From positions 1 through 51,368 of the forward strand of contig NZ_DASVTO010000090.1 in NCBI RefSeq assembly GCF_036387535.1: DNA of 51,368 nt, written 5' to 3'. The notes under the pieces were generated by a model, which saw only the letters and a list, made by a program, of their open reading frames with translations, ran no database searches and was not told the origin of the DNA. Positions 17,729 through 26,428 of this stretch are shown one piece after another; the first letter of the stretch is position 1, and each line of letters begins with the position of its first letter. Position numbers and translations under genes: made by a program. The stretch comes from Sphingomonas_R sp036387535. Lineage in GTDB: Bacteria > Pseudomonadota > Alphaproteobacteria > Sphingomonadales > Sphingomonadaceae.

Positions 17729-18846
17729 TGCCGTGTCATCCCGCTCGCCAGAGCATCCAGCGCCGCGGCATAGGCCGGGTCCAGCCGGTGCAGATCGATC
17801 GCCGCATGCGCATCGGCGTGCGAAATCATGTCATATCCCGCCATCCGGTCCCCGATCCGGTCGACGGGTGCCGCGGCATCGGGCCAGCGCAGCAGCAGCG
17901 CCGCCGCCGCCGACCGCTCCAGCCCCGCCGCGCGCAGCAACAGCACCAGCCGCGCGCCGTCGGGGTCCAGCACCATGTCCCACGCCGCCGCCATCCCGAT
18001 CCCGACGCGCAGCGCCAGGCTGGCGACCGCGACGGCGACCTGTCCCTCCGCCGCCAGCGCGACGGTCGCCTCGTCATCCGCAATCCCGGCGCGCAACATG
18101 CCCCGCGCCAATGCCATCGCCGCGCGGTCCAGCCCCGGCCGTGCGGCCGTGTCCGCCAGCATCGCCGCGCCCGCCGCCGCCACCGCGCGGTCCGCCACCG
18201 CCCCGGCGATCCGGTCATGCAGGTCGATCCAGTGGCGCACTGCTGCGGCCACCCGCCACACCAGCCGCACCTGCACCGCCTCCGCCAGGTCGGTCAGCCC
18301 CAGGGCGGGTTCCTCGAACGGGCCGAACCGTGCCGCCGTCAGTTCGGCGATCTGCCGCGCGGCGTTCGCCACCTCGGTATTGGCCTGCACCAGCAATCCG
18401 GCGAACAGCCCGCGCGCGACCAGCGTCGGGTCCTGCATCGCCGCCACCCGCGCCTGCACCACCAGCCGATGCTCATCGACCCGTCGGGCCAGCGCCGCGA
18501 CCAGATCGGCATCGGCCAGCGTACCGGCGGATTCCAGCACCGGTCGCGCGATCGGCAACGTCATGTTGCCCAGCGCCATCAGTACCGATGCCGGCGCTGC
18601 CGCCTCCAGCCGCTTGACCAGATCGCGCCGCAACCTTCCCTCGGTCGCGCGGACCAGCCCGTCCAGCATCGCGCGCATCCGTGTCCGCCGGGCCTCGTCG
18701 ATGCGGACGTCGTCGGTGCGGAACAGGTCGCGCGCCAGGATTTCCAGGCGGATCCGTCCGGTGCGCGCGGCGCGCGCGGCATCCGCCAGCACGCCGCCCG
18801 ACGGCGGCCCACCCGCGGGCGCGGCAAGAGAATCGACAGAGTCCAT
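17725..18846 (-). CDS. DUF2336-family protein
   Basis: I recognise this 373-residue protein as probably DUF2336, a family of unknown function found in alphaproteobacteria. It is almost entirely helical and rich in Ala, Leu and Arg, with no signal peptide, membrane segment or obvious catalytic motif. The N-terminal part (about residues 20-130) is the more charged; segments such as ASVLMALGNMTLPIARPVL and FAGLLVQANTEVANAARQIA suggest stacked helical repeats. AGGG lies upstream of the ATG at 18846. The stop overlaps the start of the His-less kinase, which suggests the two proteins work together. The function cannot be told from sequence. Confidence 0.7.
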   Translation of the reverse strand: MDSVDSLAAPAGGPPSGGVLADAARAARTGRIRLEILARDLFRTDDVRIDEARRTRMRAMLDGLVRATEGRLRRDLVKRLEAAAPASVLMALGNMTLPIARPVLESAGTLADADLVAALARRVDEHRLVVQARVAAMQDPTLVARGLFAGLLVQANTEVANAARQIAELTAARFGPFEEPALGLTDLAEAVQVRLVWRVAAAVRHWIDLHDRIAGAVADRAVAAAGAAMLADTAARPGLDRAAMALARGMLRAGIADDEATVALAAEGQVAVAVASLALRVGIGMAAAWDMVLDPDGARLVLLLRAAGLERSAAAALLLRWPDAAAPVDRIGDRMAGYDMISHADAHAAIDLHRLDPAYAAALDALASGMTRQ

Positions 18847-18879
18847 GACCCTGCCTTACCGCGCCCACCTTAATTCGGC

Positions 18880-20094
18880 TTAAACCGCGCCCGGATCACC
18901 TACGGCGCGTGCCGCCCGCACGAAATGCGCCTGCATGCGTCCGAAGGACGCGGCTGCATAGAGGGCCGCGCCCGCGATCGCCCAGGGCCACCCGGCGATC
19001 AGGGCGATCGGTGCCATGCCCCAGGCGATTGCATCGGCGTCCGCAATCCACGCCGGCCCGCGATCGTCCGAAAGGCCGCCCAGTCCGTAAAGCGCGGACG
19101 TGGTCGCCCCGATTGCCGCCACGGTCAGCGCCGCCGCTAGCAGCGAGGCACCACCAAACGGCCAGCCCAGCGCCAGCAAGCCCAACGCCAGCATCACGAT
19201 CCGCGCCCGCGCGATCGCCCGGCCGTGCCGGATGTCCGTCAGCCTCAGCCGCGCCAGCCGCGCCGCGATTGCCGCCACCGGCCCGGACGCCAGCGCCAGG
19301 CAGAACCCCGCCGCGCCCCAACCTGCCGCCGCCAGCGCCGCCGACGCCGCCGCCAGTCCCGCGCCCGCCGCGGCGACCGGCACGGGATCCACCGCCTGCC
19401 GCGCCAGCCAGCCGGCGACAGGCCCATCCACCAGCGCGAACAGCCAGCGTCGGGGCCAGCGCCGGGCCGGCACCCGTGATGCGCGCAGCAGATGCCGGTC
19501 CAGCCCCTCCAGCGCCTGCGTCCGATAGGCGATGCGCGGGCGCCCATCGACCGTGGCGGCACAGTCCACCCGCTGCGCGCCGGCCTGCACCGCGCGGCGC
19601 AACAGCGTCGATTGCGCATCCCAGTCACCCAGCATTGCCGCGGTCGATCGCACAGCCGCCCCGTCCAGCAGGCCAAGTCCGGCCCAGCGACACTGCGCAT
19701 CGATTCGTTCATAATCGCTGGTGTCCGCCAGATCCGGCAGGGTCATCAGCGCGGGCGGCACCAGGGTGGCAAGCGCATCCAGCATCGCCTGATCCGCGAC
19801 GCAGCCATCGGCCATCACCAACAGCCGCTCGTCGGGATGAAAGCGGTCGGCCGCATCGCCGATCGTCCGCGCCACCTCGATCGCCACACCGTCGCGGCGC
19901 AACCGGTCCAGCGCGGCGGTCAACGCCGCGGGCATCCGTTCGACCAGCAGCACCAGATGCGTTGCGCCGGCGCCCACCGCCTGCCGCGCCTGATGCTCGA
20001 CCACGGTCCGCCCCAGCAACGGCAACGTCGCGCGCAGCCCGTCGTCGCCATCCAGTGCCGTCTCGATCGCGATGATGAGCGCTGCCAGCGCCAA
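18880..20094 (-). CDS. Membrane protein resembling a degenerate nucleotidyltransferase / CDP-alcohol phosphotransferase fusion
   Basis: The 404-residue protein has two parts. Residues 1 to about 200 resemble an NTP-transferase fold (LPLLGRTVVEHQARQAVGAG matches the substrate strand of sugar-phosphate nucleotidylyltransferases), but the Gly-rich GxGxR loop is absent. After VDGPVAGWLARQAVDP come several hydrophobic segments, arranged like CDP-alcohol phosphotransferases such as di-myo-inositol-phosphate-phosphate synthase. The expected DGxxAR...GxxxDxxxD acidic motif is not visible. I start at TTG 20094 because GGAAGGA lies eight bases upstream and no ATG or GTG fits. It sits 33 bases before the DUF2336 gene. 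Catalytic activity is doubtful; the assignment is by overall pattern only. Confidence 0.55.
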   Translation of the reverse strand: MALAALIIAIETALDGDDGLRATLPLLGRTVVEHQARQAVGAGATHLVLLVERMPAALTAALDRLRRDGVAIEVARTIGDAADRFHPDERLLVMADGCVADQAMLDALATLVPPALMTLPDLADTSDYERIDAQCRWAGLGLLDGAAVRSTAAMLGDWDAQSTLLRRAVQAGAQRVDCAATVDGRPRIAYRTQALEGLDRHLLRASRVPARRWPRRWLFALVDGPVAGWLARQAVDPVPVAAAGAGLAAASAALAAAGWGAAGFCLALASGPVAAIAARLARLRLTDIRHGRAIARARIVMLALGLLALGWPFGGASLLAAALTVAAIGATTSALYGLGGLSDDRGPAWIADADAIAWGMAPIALIAGWPWAIAGAALYAAASFGRMQAHFVRAARAVGDPGAV

Positions 20095-20213
20095 GCCGTC
20101 GTTCCTTCCGGTCCGGGGTTCCTTCCCCCCCGGCCTCCGATAGGCGGATCCACCCGGCCTTGCCAACCCACGGCGGACTGCCGCCGGCGGCACCGCCGGC
20201 CGCGAATCGGGGA

Positions 20214-20501
20214 TCAGGCGACCGCCGCGCGCACCGCCGCCAACGCCGCGCCGTCCCGCGGCGGCGCTTCCCCGGCCCAATCCGCCGCATGCATCAGTTC
20301 GATCGCGCCGAAACTGGCCGCCAGCCCGCGCAGCCGCCACGCCGCCTGCGTCCACTCCGTCGCAAGCTGCGCACGTTCGAGCGCGGCGACATGCGCGGTG
20401 GCGCTGTCGAGAAATGCGGTCTGCATTTCCAGGATCAGCGCCGGATCGTCGCCAAGTGCCGCAGATAACGCGGCTTCCAGTGCTCCAGGGTCATACGCCA
20501 T
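20214..20501 (-). CDS. Hpt-domain-like protein lacking the phosphorylatable histidine
   Basis: The 95-residue protein is a single four-helix Hpt-type domain. GDDPALILEMQTAFLDSAT followed by AAWRLRGLAASFGAIELM matches the histidine phosphotransfer family closely. The expected AHxLKG is AWRLRG, with Trp55 in place of the phospho-accepting His, so it should not relay phosphate. It may act as a docking or inhibitor protein for a kinase or response regulator. The ATG at 20501 fits a minimal Hpt domain; an upstream in-frame start at 20534 is possible. It is the first gene of the minus-strand operon, 119 bases before the next gene and divergent from the coiled-coil gene. Confidence 0.75.
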   Translation of the reverse strand: MAYDPGALEAALSAALGDDPALILEMQTAFLDSATAHVAALERAQLATEWTQAAWRLRGLAASFGAIELMHAADWAGEAPPRDGAALAAVRAAVA

Positions 20502-20583
20502 GCCGTCATCGCTAGGCCGCCGCGGGTTAAGCAAAGGTTACCGCCGCCTTCCCCCGCACCCGAAATCTGATAGGGTTCGAGGC
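20502..20583. promoter_or_regulatory. Divergent control region with a CtrA-like site
   Basis: This 82-base gap separates the Hpt-like gene (minus) from the coiled-coil gene (plus). TTAA at 20527-20530 and TTAC at 20538-20541 are seven bases apart, matching the CtrA consensus TTAA-N7-TTAA at seven of eight positions. CtrA is the cell-cycle and motility regulator of alphaproteobacteria. A single imperfect site is weak evidence. Confidence 0.3.
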
Positions 20584-22803
20584 ATGGGCATGGGGGCACG
20601 ATGGGATGCGGCCCGCGACGAACAAGTCGCGGCGGACGCAGGCGACGACACCGTATCGATCGATCGGTCGATCGATACGGCACCGATCGACATGGATGAC
20701 GCGGGCGACGTCGCGCCACCCCGCCGCGTCTGGGGCCGGCGGATCGCGGCGGTGCTTCCGGTACTGCTGGCGCTCGGCTGGCTCGGCTATGTCACGCTGT
20801 CCGCAACGGCGGTCCTCCCGCTCCCGCCGATCGAATTATCCACCATCTTCTCGGTCGGGCTGGTCCCGCTCTGTGCCGGGCTGCTGCTGTATCTGGTCAT
20901 CGCCCGCGGCGGCCATGGCGAGGCGCGGCGGTTTGCTGCCGTCGCCACCGATATGCGCCGCGAAACGCGTGCACTGGAAACCGCGCTGGCGCGGATGGGT
21001 GGCGCCATTGCCGATCAGAATCGCCTGCTCGCGGATCAGGCGGGGCAGTTGATGGCGCTGGGCGACGAAGCCGCGTCGCGGATCGGCAGCGTCCGGGCCG
21101 GCTTCGCGCGCGACACCGCCGCTTTTGTGGATCAGGGGCAGGCGCTGGCACGCGCCACCGATGCCGCGCGGGTCGATCTCGGCGTCATCCTGGCGGATAT
21201 GCCGCGCATCGATGCGCAGATCCGCAGCCTGGCCGAACGGCTGCGCGACGCGGGGCTCGGCGCGCATGAACAGGTCGGCATGCTGGATGCGCAGCTTGTC
21301 GCGATCACGACGCATGCGCAGGAGGCCGATCAGATCGCCGGCGCCGCGACGCAGCGGCTCGCCGCGCATCTCGCCCGGATCGAAGGGGTGAGCGACGTCG
21401 CCGCGCAGCGGATCGACGCCGCCGGCACCCGCATGGCCGCCACCGCCGATCTCACGCTGGATCAGGCCGCGCAGGTTCTCGACGATCTGCGCAAGGGCCT
21501 TGCCGCCGAACAGGCCGCACTCACCGCCATCGTCACCGGCTCGCACACGCTGCTCGGCACGGCCAGTACGCAGGCGCTTGCGGCGGCGCAGGGGCAGGTC
21601 GATCTGCTCGAATCGCGGCTTGCCGCCTTCGCGGAACGGATCGCGCGCGAAGGGGCCGCAGTCCAGACATTGGCCGGATCGCTTTCGATCGACCTTGATC
21701 GCGCTGCGAACCGCTTCGAAACGCTGGGCCAGGATGGCGGCAGCGTGACGCTTCACCTGATGGAACGGCTCGATCAGGCGCGACAGAGCGCGGATGCCGC
21801 CGCCGCTGCCGTCGATGGCGGCGCGGTGTCGGTGGACCGCCTGATCGGCCGCGCCGATCGCCTGACGCGGGCGATGGACGTCATCGGCACCGCATTGCAG
21901 GGCGCCGATTTCGCCTCGTCGCGGATCGCTACCCGCGTCGATCAGACCTTGCCCGTGCTGGAAGGATTTGCCGATATCGCGGGCCATGCCAGCGACGCGC
22001 TTGAACGCTCTGGCGAGGCGATCGATCGTAATCGCGCAGCGCTCGACGATCTGGTCGCCGCACTCGCCCGTACCGATGCCGATACGCAGGCGCTGGTCGA
22101 TGCCGCAGCCCCCGCGCTGCTGGACGCGGTGCAGCGCGTCCGCAGCGCCGCCGACGACGCGGCGGAGCATGCCCGCGCCGCTTTCGCCGCCATCGGTCCC
22201 GATGCCGGCGCCCGGCTCGCCCGCGCCAGCGCCGAAATCGTCGACCGCAGCGTCGCGGCGGAGGTCGATCGCAATCTGGAAATGCTCACCGCCGCGGCCG
22301 CACGTGCCGCCGATGCCGCCGCTGCCGCATCCGAACGGCTGGTGCGCCAGTTACTGGCGATCGCCGAAACCACTGCCACCGTCGAAGCGCGGGTGACGGA
22401 AACCCGGGCGGAGGCGGCGGCTGCGGACGAGGCCGATTTCGCCGGTCGCGTCGCGCTGTTGATCGAATCGCTCAACTCCACCGCCATCGACATGACCCGC
22501 ATCCTGTCGAGCGAGGTCGCCGACACCGCTTGGGCCGCCTATCTGCGCGGAGATCGCGGCGTGTTCACCCGGCGTGCGGTGCGCCTGCTCGACCATGGCG
22601 AGGCCCGCGCCATCGCCGGCCATTACGGCGCGGACGAGCATTTTCACGATCAGGTCAACCGCTACATCCACGATTTCGAGGCAATGCTGCGGCGCGTCCT
22701 GGCCAGCCGCGACGGCCATCTGCTGGGCGTCACGCTACTGTCTTCGGATATGGGCAAGCTCTACGTCGCGCTTGCGCAGGCGATCGAGCGCCTGCGCGCC
22801 TGA
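20584..22803 (+). CDS. Large membrane-anchored coiled-coil protein of unknown function
   Basis: The 739-residue protein has an acidic cytoplasmic start, then two membrane helices at about residues 55-75 and 80-105. A very long Ala-rich region with heptad character follows (about 115-620), rich in Asp, Glu and Arg and reminiscent of chemoreceptor or apolipoprotein-like coiled coils. The final 110 residues are different in character (VFTRRAVRLLDHGEARAIAG, then LLGVTLLSSDMGKLYVALAQ) and look like a small globular domain. No enzyme motif is seen. The ATG at 20584 has a second ATG two codons later. It is divergent from the Hpt-like operon and convergent with the DUF1467 gene, only four bases away. 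Confidence 0.75.
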   Translation: MGMGARWDAARDEQVAADAGDDTVSIDRSIDTAPIDMDDAGDVAPPRRVWGRRIAAVLPVLLALGWLGYVTLSATAVLPLPPIELSTIFSVGLVPLCAGLLLYLVIARGGHGEARRFAAVATDMRRETRALETALARMGGAIADQNRLLADQAGQLMALGDEAASRIGSVRAGFARDTAAFVDQGQALARATDAARVDLGVILADMPRIDAQIRSLAERLRDAGLGAHEQVGMLDAQLVAITTHAQEADQIAGAATQRLAAHLARIEGVSDVAAQRIDAAGTRMAATADLTLDQAAQVLDDLRKGLAAEQAALTAIVTGSHTLLGTASTQALAAAQGQVDLLESRLAAFAERIAREGAAVQTLAGSLSIDLDRAANRFETLGQDGGSVTLHLMERLDQARQSADAAAAAVDGGAVSVDRLIGRADRLTRAMDVIGTALQGADFASSRIATRVDQTLPVLEGFADIAGHASDALERSGEAIDRNRAALDDLVAALARTDADTQALVDAAAPALLDAVQRVRSAADDAAEHARAAFAAIGPDAGARLARASAEIVDRSVAAEVDRNLEMLTAAAARAADAAAAASERLVRQLLAIAETTATVEARVTETRAEAAAADEADFAGRVALLIESLNSTAIDMTRILSSEVADTAWAAYLRGDRGVFTRRAVRLLDHGEARAIAGHYGADEHFHDQVNRYIHDFEAMLRRVLASRDGHLLGVTLLSSDMGKLYVALAQAIERLRA
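20653..20678. repeat. Perfect inverted repeat inside the coiled-coil gene
   Basis: GTATCGATCGA at 20653-20663 and its exact reverse complement at 20668-20678 flank TCGG. The hairpin lies about 70 bases into the coding region and encodes the repeated SIDRSID peptide. It could fold in the mRNA close to the start codon. It may equally reflect peptide repetition. Confidence 0.6.
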
Positions 22804-22807
22804 CCGC

Positions 22808-23080
22808 TCAGACCGTGCGGTACCGGGTGAAGAAATCCAGCTGGTCCGGCTGGATCCATCCCTGCACATAATTGGCATAATAGAGCGCGAACACGATCGC
22901 CGAAACGATCGTCGTCCACAGGCAGGTCCGGCCGAACGCGAACCGCGGCGGCGCGCTTTCCGCCTGGCCGCGGATCGTCACGTCCGGCTCCGCGCTGGTC
23001 CGCAACCGGAACGGCAGCACGAAGAAGAAGCATAACGACCAGAACAGGGCGTAGATCGCGAGGATGGAGGTGAACTTCAT
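22808..23080 (-). CDS. DUF1467-family small membrane protein
   Basis: This 90-residue protein has two membrane helices (IYALFWSLCFFFVLPF near the N terminus and TTIVSAIVFALYYANYV towards the C terminus) joined by a polar loop containing RLRTSAE. The pattern matches DUF1467, small alphaproteobacterial membrane proteins of unknown function often found after ribonuclease J or near prolyl-tRNA synthetase genes. GAGGA lies seven bases upstream of the ATG at 23080, which I prefer to the longer open frame. It is 77 bases after the rnj gene on the same strand and probably the last gene of that operon. Confidence 0.85.
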   Translation of the reverse strand: MKFTSILAIYALFWSLCFFFVLPFRLRTSAEPDVTIRGQAESAPPRFAFGRTCLWTTIVSAIVFALYYANYVQGWIQPDQLDFFTRYRTV

Positions 23081-23157
23081 GCTGTTGTCCTCACGATCGA
23101 TCCGATGGGGCCGACCGTCATTCCCGCAACCGCAGAAATGACGATCCGCTCCGGGCG

Positions 23158-24798
23158 TCACACCCGGATCACCGACACATCCACCACCGGCTTCTTGCCG
23201 GTCCAGTCCGCCGCCGCACGCCGCACCGACAGGCGGATCTTCTCGTTCAGGCGGGCGGCATCGCGCTGGCCGTTGCGGGCCGCCTCCTGCACCGCATCGC
23301 GCATCTCCACCAGGAAATCGTCGCGATCTTCCTCGACCGGCATGCCTTGAATTGTCACGCCCGGCTCGCCCACGATCCCGCCCTGCTTGTTCAGTGCGAT
23401 CGCCACGGTGATGATCCCGTTCTGCGCTATCCGGCGGCGTTCGTTCAGCGCCGCGCCGTCCGCCGGCAGGATCACGTCACCATCCAGGATCAGGCGACCG
23501 ACCTTTTCATGCCCCACCAGCGCGGGGCCGTTCGGCGCCAGCCGCAGGAGCGTGCCGTTGGTCTGCACCACGCCCTTGGCAATCCCATTGTCCACCGCGA
23601 ACCGCGCATGTTCGGCCAGATGCCGCATCTCGCCGTGCACCGGCACGATGATCTCCGGCTTGATCCAGTCATACATCTTCCGCAATTCGGGCCGGCCCGG
23701 ATGACCGGACACGTGCACGAACGCCTCGCGATCGGTCACCAGGTGAACGCCCTTTTGCGCCAGCCGGTTCTGGATGCGGCCAACCGCCACCTCATTGCCC
23801 GGGATCTGCCGCGACGAGAAGATGACGGTATCGCCCTGCGACAACTTCAACTGATGGCTGTTGCTCGCCACCCGCGCCAGCGCCGCCCGATCCTCGCCCT
23901 GCCCACCGGTCGCGATGATCAGCAGGTCGGCCGGCGGCACCCGCATCGCCGCGTCGAAATCCAGCGTCTCGGGAAATCCCTTCATATAGCCGGTCGCCCG
24001 CGCCACTTTCAGGATCCGGTCCAGCGATCGGCCCGCGACGCACACCTTGCGCCCGGTGGCCACCGCCACCTCGCCCAGCGTCTGCACGCGCGCCGCGTTG
24101 GATGCGAAGCTCGTCACCATCACCCGCCCCTTGGCGGCACCGACGACCTCCATCAGCCCCTCGCGGACGTCCGCCTCGGATCCCGACTCCTTCTCGTTGA
24201 ACACATTGGTCGAATCGCACACCAGCGCGGTCACGCCCTTCGCCCCGATCGACCGGATCAGGTCGGGGTCGGCCGGCTGCCCTACCAGCGGCTGCGGGTC
24301 CAGTTTCCAGTCGCCGGTGTGGAACACATTGCCATGCTTGGTCTGGATGAACAGCCCGTTCGCTTCCGGAATCGAATGCGCCAGCGGCACGAACTGCACC
24401 GCGAACGGTCCGAGCTGCATCGATCCCGCGACCGGGATGACGTGCAGCTTCACCTTCTTGGAAAGCCCTTCTTCCTCCAACTTGCCGCGGATCAATCCGG
24501 CCGTGAACGGCGTGGCATAGATCGGCACGCCCAGGTCCGCGGCCAGATACGGGATTGCCCCGATATGGTCCTCATGCCCATGCGTGATGACCAGCCCGAC
24601 CAGGTCCTTCGATCGCTTCTCGATGAAGTCGAGATCGGGCAGGATCACGTCGATGCCGGGAAAATGCGGGTCGGCGAAGGTCAGGCCCAGGTCGACCATC
24701 AGCCATTTACCCTGCGTCCCGTACAGGTTGACGTTCATGCCGATCTCGCCCGACCCACCCAGGGCCAGGAAAAGCAGTTCATTACCGGGTTTGGTCAC
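23158..24798 (-). CDS. rnj: Ribonuclease J
   Basis: RNase J is a metallo-beta-lactamase nuclease with endonuclease and 5'-exonuclease activity, acting in rRNA maturation and mRNA decay in alphaproteobacteria. The 546-residue protein has LALGGSGEIGMN at the start, the metal motif HGHEDH at residues 73-78, FHTGDWKLD, the beta-CASP part with CDSTNVFNE and SSRQIPGNE, and VHVSGHPGRPE with VPVHGEMRHL. A C-terminal extension follows. The start is GTG at 24798. It lies 74 bases after coaX and is part of the nuo-birA-coaX-rnj series on the minus strand. Confidence 0.95.
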   Translation of the reverse strand: MTKPGNELLFLALGGSGEIGMNVNLYGTQGKWLMVDLGLTFADPHFPGIDVILPDLDFIEKRSKDLVGLVITHGHEDHIGAIPYLAADLGVPIYATPFTAGLIRGKLEEEGLSKKVKLHVIPVAGSMQLGPFAVQFVPLAHSIPEANGLFIQTKHGNVFHTGDWKLDPQPLVGQPADPDLIRSIGAKGVTALVCDSTNVFNEKESGSEADVREGLMEVVGAAKGRVMVTSFASNAARVQTLGEVAVATGRKVCVAGRSLDRILKVARATGYMKGFPETLDFDAAMRVPPADLLIIATGGQGEDRAALARVASNSHQLKLSQGDTVIFSSRQIPGNEVAVGRIQNRLAQKGVHLVTDREAFVHVSGHPGRPELRKMYDWIKPEIIVPVHGEMRHLAEHARFAVDNGIAKGVVQTNGTLLRLAPNGPALVGHEKVGRLILDGDVILPADGAALNERRRIAQNGIITVAIALNKQGGIVGEPGVTIQGMPVEEDRDDFLVEMRDAVQEAARNGQRDAARLNEKIRLSVRRAAADWTGKKPVVDVSVIRV

Positions 24799-24872
24799 GC
24801 GTCTCTTCTCTCTTCAATATGCGCGTTCCGCCGCCGTTCCCCTTCCTGGGATCGACGGGCTTGGAACGGCGG

Positions 24873-25652
24873 TCAGTTGCGGCGCAGCCGCTCGTACATC
24901 AGGCCAAGGCCCTGGATCGTCAGGTCGGGTTCGATCGCATCGAACACCGCAGTATGTTTGTCGAACAGCGTGGCCAGCCCGCCGGTTGCGATCACCTTGA
25001 CCGGTCGCCCGATCTCGGTCCGCATGCGGGCGACCAGCCCCTCCATCATCGCGATGTAACCCCAGTAGATGCCGATCAGCATCTGATCCTCGGTGTTACG
25101 ACCGATCAGGCTGTTCGTCTCCGGCGCCGCGATCGCGATCCGCGGCAGCTTCGCCGCGGCCGCCACCAGGGCGTCCAGCGACAGGTTGATGCCCGGGGCG
25201 ATGATCCCGCCCTTGTAGGCACCCGTGTAATCCACCACGTCGAACGTCGTCGCGGTGCCGAAATCTATCACGATCAGGTCGCCGTCATGCAAGGCATGCG
25301 CCGCCACCGTGTTCACCGCCCGGTCCGCACCCACCGACCGGGGCTCGTCGACGTCCAGCACGATGTCCCACACCGCCGGCGCCTGCCCCGCCACCAGGGC
25401 GGCCGTGCCGAAATATTTCTGCGCCAGCACCTGCAGATTGTGCAGCGCCCGCGGCACGACCGTCGACACGATGACGCCATCGACATCGCCGCGGGAATAA
25501 CCCTCCAGCGCCAGCAACTGATGCAGCCAGACCGCATATTCATCCGCGGTCCGGCGGGGATCCGTCGCGATCCGCCACCGTGTCACGATCCGCCGCCCAT
25601 CGAGCAGCGCAAACACGATATTGGTATTCCCGGCATCGATCGCAAGCAGCAT
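24873..25652 (-). CDS. coaX: Type III pantothenate kinase
   Basis: CoaX phosphorylates pantothenate in the first step of coenzyme A synthesis; type III enzymes are not inhibited by CoA. The 259-residue protein opens with the phosphate-binding motif MLLAIDAGNTNIVFAL. The second motif DEPRSVGADRAVNTVAA and the third IDFGTATTFDVV, with catalytic Asp and Thr, are clear. GGIIAPGINLSLDAL and GGLA near the C terminus complete the ASKHA fold. I use the ATG at 25652; the longer frame crosses the gap after birA. birA and coaX are 69 bases apart. Confidence 0.95.
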   Translation of the reverse strand: MLLAIDAGNTNIVFALLDGRRIVTRWRIATDPRRTADEYAVWLHQLLALEGYSRGDVDGVIVSTVVPRALHNLQVLAQKYFGTAALVAGQAPAVWDIVLDVDEPRSVGADRAVNTVAAHALHDGDLIVIDFGTATTFDVVDYTGAYKGGIIAPGINLSLDALVAAAAKLPRIAIAAPETNSLIGRNTEDQMLIGIYWGYIAMMEGLVARMRTEIGRPVKVIATGGLATLFDKHTAVFDAIEPDLTIQGLGLMYERLRRN

Positions 25653-25721
25653 GTCCCTCGCCTTACCCGATCTTGCCCGCGGGGTGTACCGCTTTGATGA
25701 CGCCACCCAGGCCGGTCACGG

Positions 25722-26428
25722 TCATAGCAGGAACACGTCGCCGGCCCGCACGGTCCGCACCCCTTCGCCCGTGCGCAGCAACAGCCCGCCATCCTGGTCC
25801 AGCCCGTCGAACAGGCCGTCGACGCTGTCGCCATCGGCGGTTCGCACCTGCAACGCAGTCCCGGTCGCATGTGCACGCGCCAGCCACGCCCGGCGGACGA
25901 TATCCAGGCCCTGCTGCCGCCATCCCTCGATCCAGCGGACCACGACCTCCGCCAGGATCTCGACGAACCCCGCCGGGTCGGGCGCAGTTCCTGTCGACGC
26001 CGCCACGCTCGTCGTGGACCGATCACGCAACGCCGGCGCGGAGGCCAGATTGACGCCGAACCCGATCACGACCGCATCCTCGGCACGTTCCAGCAGGATT
26101 CCCGAAATCTTCGCGCCCGCCACCATCAGGTCGTTGGGCCATTTGATCCGCACGTACAGATCCGGCGCGACCACGCCCATCGTCTCGTGCAGCGCGACTG
26201 CCGCGACCAGCGCCAGTGTGGGTGCGGGCGGATCGGATGGTCGTAACCGGATCAGCGTGGATGCCGAAACATTGCCGGGATCGGAGGTCCAGGCCCGCCC
26301 CTGTCGTCCACGCCCGCGCAACTGGCGACCCGCACGGATCCACAGGCCTTCCGTCTCGCCGGTACGCGCGCGCGCCATCACATCGTCGTTGGTCGATCCC
26401 GTTTCGGCAACCGTCTCGATGCGAGGGA

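Noticed and set aside
19492..20583. Open frame upstream of the coiled-coil gene
   Set aside because: It is antisense to the phosphotransferase-like and Hpt-like genes and has shadow-type composition.
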